Of a DNA stretch of 7,587 nt, positions 5,326 through 7,587 are shown piece by piece. The stretch comes from Parvularcula sp. (GTDB lineage: Bacteria; Pseudomonadota; Alphaproteobacteria; Caulobacterales; Parvularculaceae), in NCBI GenBank assembly GCA_003506635.1, contig DNZB01000251.1:20285-27871 (forward strand). The letters run 5' to 3'. The position numbers were made by a program, and so were the translations under genes. The notes under the pieces were generated by a model. The model ran no database searches, was not told the origin of the DNA, and saw only the letters and a program-made list of their open reading frames with translations. How positions within the stretch are numbered: the stretch's first letter is position 1; the number at the start of each line of letters is the position of its first letter.

Positions 5326-5979
5326 ATGACCCGCACAGTGAAAATGCTCTTGATGTCGGCCGCCGCGGCCCTTTCCGCCGCCGGATGCGCCACGAAATAC
5401 AACGGCGCCGAACAGGCGATGTCGATCGAGGAAGAACACCCTATCTCCGTCGACAGCCAGACCGTCACCATGACGATGGCCCCCTCGGCGGCGCTCTCTT
5501 CGCTTGATCGCGCGCGTCTTCGCGCGTTCGCCGACTCCTACATGCGCAACGGCCACGGCGCGCTCACCCTGACGAGCCCGGGCGGGGCCGACGCGGGGCA
5601 GGCCGCCGAGATTCGCGCGGCGCTTTCCGAATACGGCGTGCCCGAAGATTCCGTCGCGGCGGCGAGCTATCGGACCGGAGAGGGCTCCGCCTCGGACGTC
5701 ATCCTTTCATACACGCACTATGTCGCGACGCCGAGCGCCTGCGGCGTCTGGGAAGGTCAGCGTAGCCGGGACTTCCGCAATCTTCGCTCGCCGAATTTCG
5801 GCTGCTCGTCACGCAACAATCTCGCGGCGATGATCGGCGATCCGCGCGACCTCGTCGAACCGGCGGCGATGACCGATCCAGACTCGGCGATCCGCATCCG
5901 CGGCGTCAAGCTGTTCCGCGAGGGCAGCGTCACCGCAAGCGAGACGGACGGCGAACTCGACCAGAACGTTTCGAACTAG
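5326..5979 (+). CDS. cpaD: CpaD pilus assembly lipoprotein
   Basis: A 217-residue lipoprotein of the Tad pilus. It has a lipoprotein signal peptide with the lipobox SAAGC, so C21 should be lipidated after cleavage and the protein anchored probably in the outer membrane beside CpaC. The family core is clear: residues about 39-135 are the variable periplasmic part, followed by the conserved CGVWEG (139-144) and NFGCSSRNNLAAMIGDPRDLV (157-177). C139 and C160 are probably joined by a disulfide. CpaD is thought to help stabilise or place the secretin. The ATG is preceded by AAGGA at 5313-5317, eight bases away. It starts 14 bases after cpaC ends and is certainly in the same operon. The end is polar and acidic. 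Confidence 0.95.
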   Translation: MTRTVKMLLMSAAAALSAAGCATKYNGAEQAMSIEEEHPISVDSQTVTMTMAPSAALSSLDRARLRAFADSYMRNGHGALTLTSPGGADAGQAAEIRAALSEYGVPEDSVAAASYRTGEGSASDVILSYTHYVATPSACGVWEGQRSRDFRNLRSPNFGCSSRNNLAAMIGDPRDLVEPAAMTDPDSAIRIRGVKLFREGSVTASETDGELDQNVSN

Positions 5980-5997
5980 CGCGCGGACCAGGGGATG

Positions 5998-6014
5998 GAG
6001 CGCGCCAAGCGCTC
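5998..6014 (+). repeat. Small hairpin just before the cpaE ribosome-binding site
   Basis: GAGCGC (5998-6003) and GCGCTC (6009-6014) pair perfectly around a 5-base loop. No T-run follows, so it is not an intrinsic terminator. It ends two bases before the AAGGAG ribosome-binding site (6017-6022) and might affect mRNA stability or translation of cpaE. In GC-rich DNA a 6-bp stem can arise by chance. Confidence 0.4.
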
Positions 6015-6028
6015 GCAAGGAGTTGAGA

Positions 6029-7587
6029 ATGAGAAAGGCCGCAGAAGAAACCATCGACTTCGCCGACGACGAAGAGGGCGTTGCGTCCGGCGCGGCGAGC
6101 CTTGGACCCGACGGGGGGCCGCTGGTTTCAGCGAACGTTCGTTACGTGAAGTCCGGCCCCGCCGCGGACGAGGCCTGGCTCGATGATGAGCTCACCGACG
6201 AAGAGCTCGCTGCGCTCGGCGAGGAGGACTTCGACGAGGAGCTGCTCGCAGCTGAGCTCGAAGCCGACGATACGGAAGATTTCAGCTTTGACCCGAAGGA
6301 GACGGCGCCCGCCGCCGAACGGCCGGCCGTCAGGAAGCCCGGCGAGAGCAAAAGGGCGCCCGACGCGCCGCTCGTCGCGACGGCGATCGCGGTGTCGCGG
6401 CCCCAGGACGTCGCCGAGCTTGAAGACGAGGTGTCCGAGTACGGATCGAACGACGATGACCATCGTCCCGTTCCGCGCATCTCGATTCACGCTTTTTGCG
6501 AGACGCCGGAAACGACGGCCCTGCTCGAACGCGCCGCCGTCGACCGGCGCCTCTCAAAGACGCACATGACGATGCACATGGGGGGGCTGCCGAAGGCGGT
6601 CGATCACTTCCAGTCGGCCTCGACGCCGAACCTCATCATCATCGAGGCGCTCGACGGCGGGGAGTCGCTCTTCGCGCAGCTCGGCGAACTCGCGGAAGTC
6701 TGCGATCCGTCGACAAAAGTCATCGTGATCGGCCGCGCCAACGACATCGGCCTCTTCCGCGAGCTGATGCGGCAGGGCATCAGCGATTATATCGTGCGGC
6801 CGAAATCGCCGCTGCAGATCATCAAGTCGATTGCGACTCTCTACATCGATCCTGCTGCGCCGCCGATCGGCAAGACGATCGCCTTCGTCGGCGCGCGCGG
6901 CGGCTCGGGCTCCTCGACGCTCGCGCATAATGTCGCGTGGTGCGCCGCCGAGGAAATGCAGAGCGACACGGTCATTCTCGACCTCGACCTGCCGTTCGGC
7001 ACGGCGAGCCTCGATTTCGAACAGGACCCGACGTCGGGCCTCATAGAAGCCTTGAGCTCGCCCGAGCGTCTTGACGACGTGCTGCTCGACCGCCTGCTGC
7101 AAAAACATACGGAGCGCCTCAGCCTCTTCACCGCGCCGAACCTTCTTGATCGCGACTACGACATCGACGATCAGGCGTTCGAAACGGTCATCGACGTCGT
7201 CCGGGGCGCCGCGCCCACGATCATCGTCGACGTGCCGCATGTATGGACCGGCTGGTCGAAGCGCCTTCTGCAGTCGGCCGATCACATCGTCATCACGGCG
7301 ACGGCGGACCTCGCTTCGTTCCGCAACACCAAAAATCTCGTCGACATCATCTCAGGCTCGCGGCCGAACGACTCGCCGCCGATCCTCGTCATCAACCAGT
7401 TCGACGCCAAGCTCTCCTCGGTGCAGCCGCAGCAGTATGAAGAGCATGTCGGGTTGAAGCCGGCGATGGTGTTCGGCTGGGAGCCGCAGCTCTTCCATAC
7501 GGCGGCGACCAACGCCGCGCCGATCGTGCAAGTCGGCGCCAAGTCAAAGACCGCGCAATCGATCCGGGACCTGACGTCGTTCATCCT
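6029..7587 (+). CDS. cpaE: CpaE/TadZ pilus localisation protein, ParA/MinD-like (3' end outside window)
   Basis: The frame is open from the ATG at 6029 to the window end, giving at least 519 residues. An AAGGAG ribosome-binding site (6017-6022) lies six bases upstream. Residues 1-145 are a low-complexity N-terminal region; 47-88 hold 21 Asp/Glu and no Lys/Arg. Residues about 149-273 form a receiver-like domain (PRISIHAFCETPE, NLIIIEAL, STKVIVIGR, GISDYIVRPKSP) in which Glu206 appears to take the place of the phospho-acceptor Asp. From about 282 to the end is a ParA/MinD-like P-loop domain: IAFVGARGGSGSSTLAHN (284-301, deviant Walker A without either lysine), VILDLDLPFGTASLD (Walker A'), TIIVDVPHVW (Walker B) and PPILVINQFD. 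CpaE/TadZ proteins mark the pole or site of Tad assembly. It lies 49 bases after cpaD, and cpaF would be expected just beyond the right edge. Confidence 0.95.
   Translation, partial: MRKAAEETIDFADDEEGVASGAASLGPDGGPLVSANVRYVKSGPAADEAWLDDELTDEELAALGEEDFDEELLAAELEADDTEDFSFDPKETAPAAERPAVRKPGESKRAPDAPLVATAIAVSRPQDVAELEDEVSEYGSNDDDHRPVPRISIHAFCETPETTALLERAAVDRRLSKTHMTMHMGGLPKAVDHFQSASTPNLIIIEALDGGESLFAQLGELAEVCDPSTKVIVIGRANDIGLFRELMRQGISDYIVRPKSPLQIIKSIATLYIDPAAPPIGKTIAFVGARGGSGSSTLAHNVAWCAAEEMQSDTVILDLDLPFGTASLDFEQDPTSGLIEALSSPERLDDVLLDRLLQKHTERLSLFTAPNLLDRDYDIDDQAFETVIDVVRGAAPTIIVDVPHVWTGWSKRLLQSADHIVITATADLASFRNTKNLVDIISGSRPNDSPPILVINQFDAKLSSVQPQQYEEHVGLKPAMVFGWEPQLFHTAATNAAPIVQVGAKSKTAQSIRDLTSFI

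Noticed and set aside
6554..7285. A 243-residue minus-strand frame opposite cpaE
   Set aside because: The composition is Arg/Asp-rich with no fold signature, and the opposite strand encodes an unmistakable CpaE reading through the whole stretch.
1..7587. CRISPR arrays, tRNA or rRNA genes, insertion sequences, phage or defence genes
   Set aside because: No regularly spaced repeats, tRNA cloverleaf sequences, transposase signatures or terminal inverted repeats could be found by reading; the whole window is accounted for by chromosomal-type genes.

Overview
The window is most likely from an alphaproteobacterium, probably of the Rhizobiales type. The reasons are its high GC content, the strong GC preference at third codon positions, and a Tad/Cpa (tight adherence, Flp) pilus locus in the order and style of Caulobacter and rhizobia: flp-cpaA-cpaB-cpaC-cpaD-cpaE. 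The genus cannot be fixed from the sequence alone.

Layout. Positions 1-549 (+) hold the 3' end of an AMP-dependent acyl/aryl-CoA ligase-like gene. It is unrelated to pili and ends at a hairpin shared with a convergent gene. Positions 598-1047 (-) encode a small exported protein that resembles the N-terminal domain of the CpaC secretin but has no secretin barrel. After a short divergent intergenic region, 1214-1921 (+) encodes a highly diverged Crp/Fnr-type regulator. The pilus locus proper follows. A 52-residue Flp major prepilin (2083-2241) is closed by a strong intrinsic terminator. Next come the CpaA prepilin peptidase (2379-2885), the CpaB periplasmic/inner-membrane assembly protein (2980-3717), the CpaC outer-membrane secretin (3740-5311), the CpaD lipoprotein (5326-5979) and the CpaE ATPase-like localisation protein (from 6029, running off the window end at 7587).

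How the genes work together. CpaA cleaves the Flp leader after Gly13. CpaC forms the outer-membrane channel, with CpaB and CpaD as periplasmic partners. CpaE is a ParA/MinD-like protein with a receiver-like domain and is expected to help place or start the machine. The CpaF ATPase and the TadB/TadC platform proteins would be expected just beyond the right edge. The Flp terminator separates abundant pilin mRNA from the assembly genes. The cpaA-cpaB gap and the region upstream of cpaA carry TTAA-type motifs and inverted repeats that look regulatory.

I see no wholly new system. The most unusual points are a roughly 50-residue insertion with a calcium-loop-like motif in CpaC, a very acidic N-terminal extension and lysine-less Walker A in CpaE, a degenerate Crp-like protein beside the pilin, and the free-standing secretin N-domain protein. 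No intergenic stretch exceeds 300 bases.
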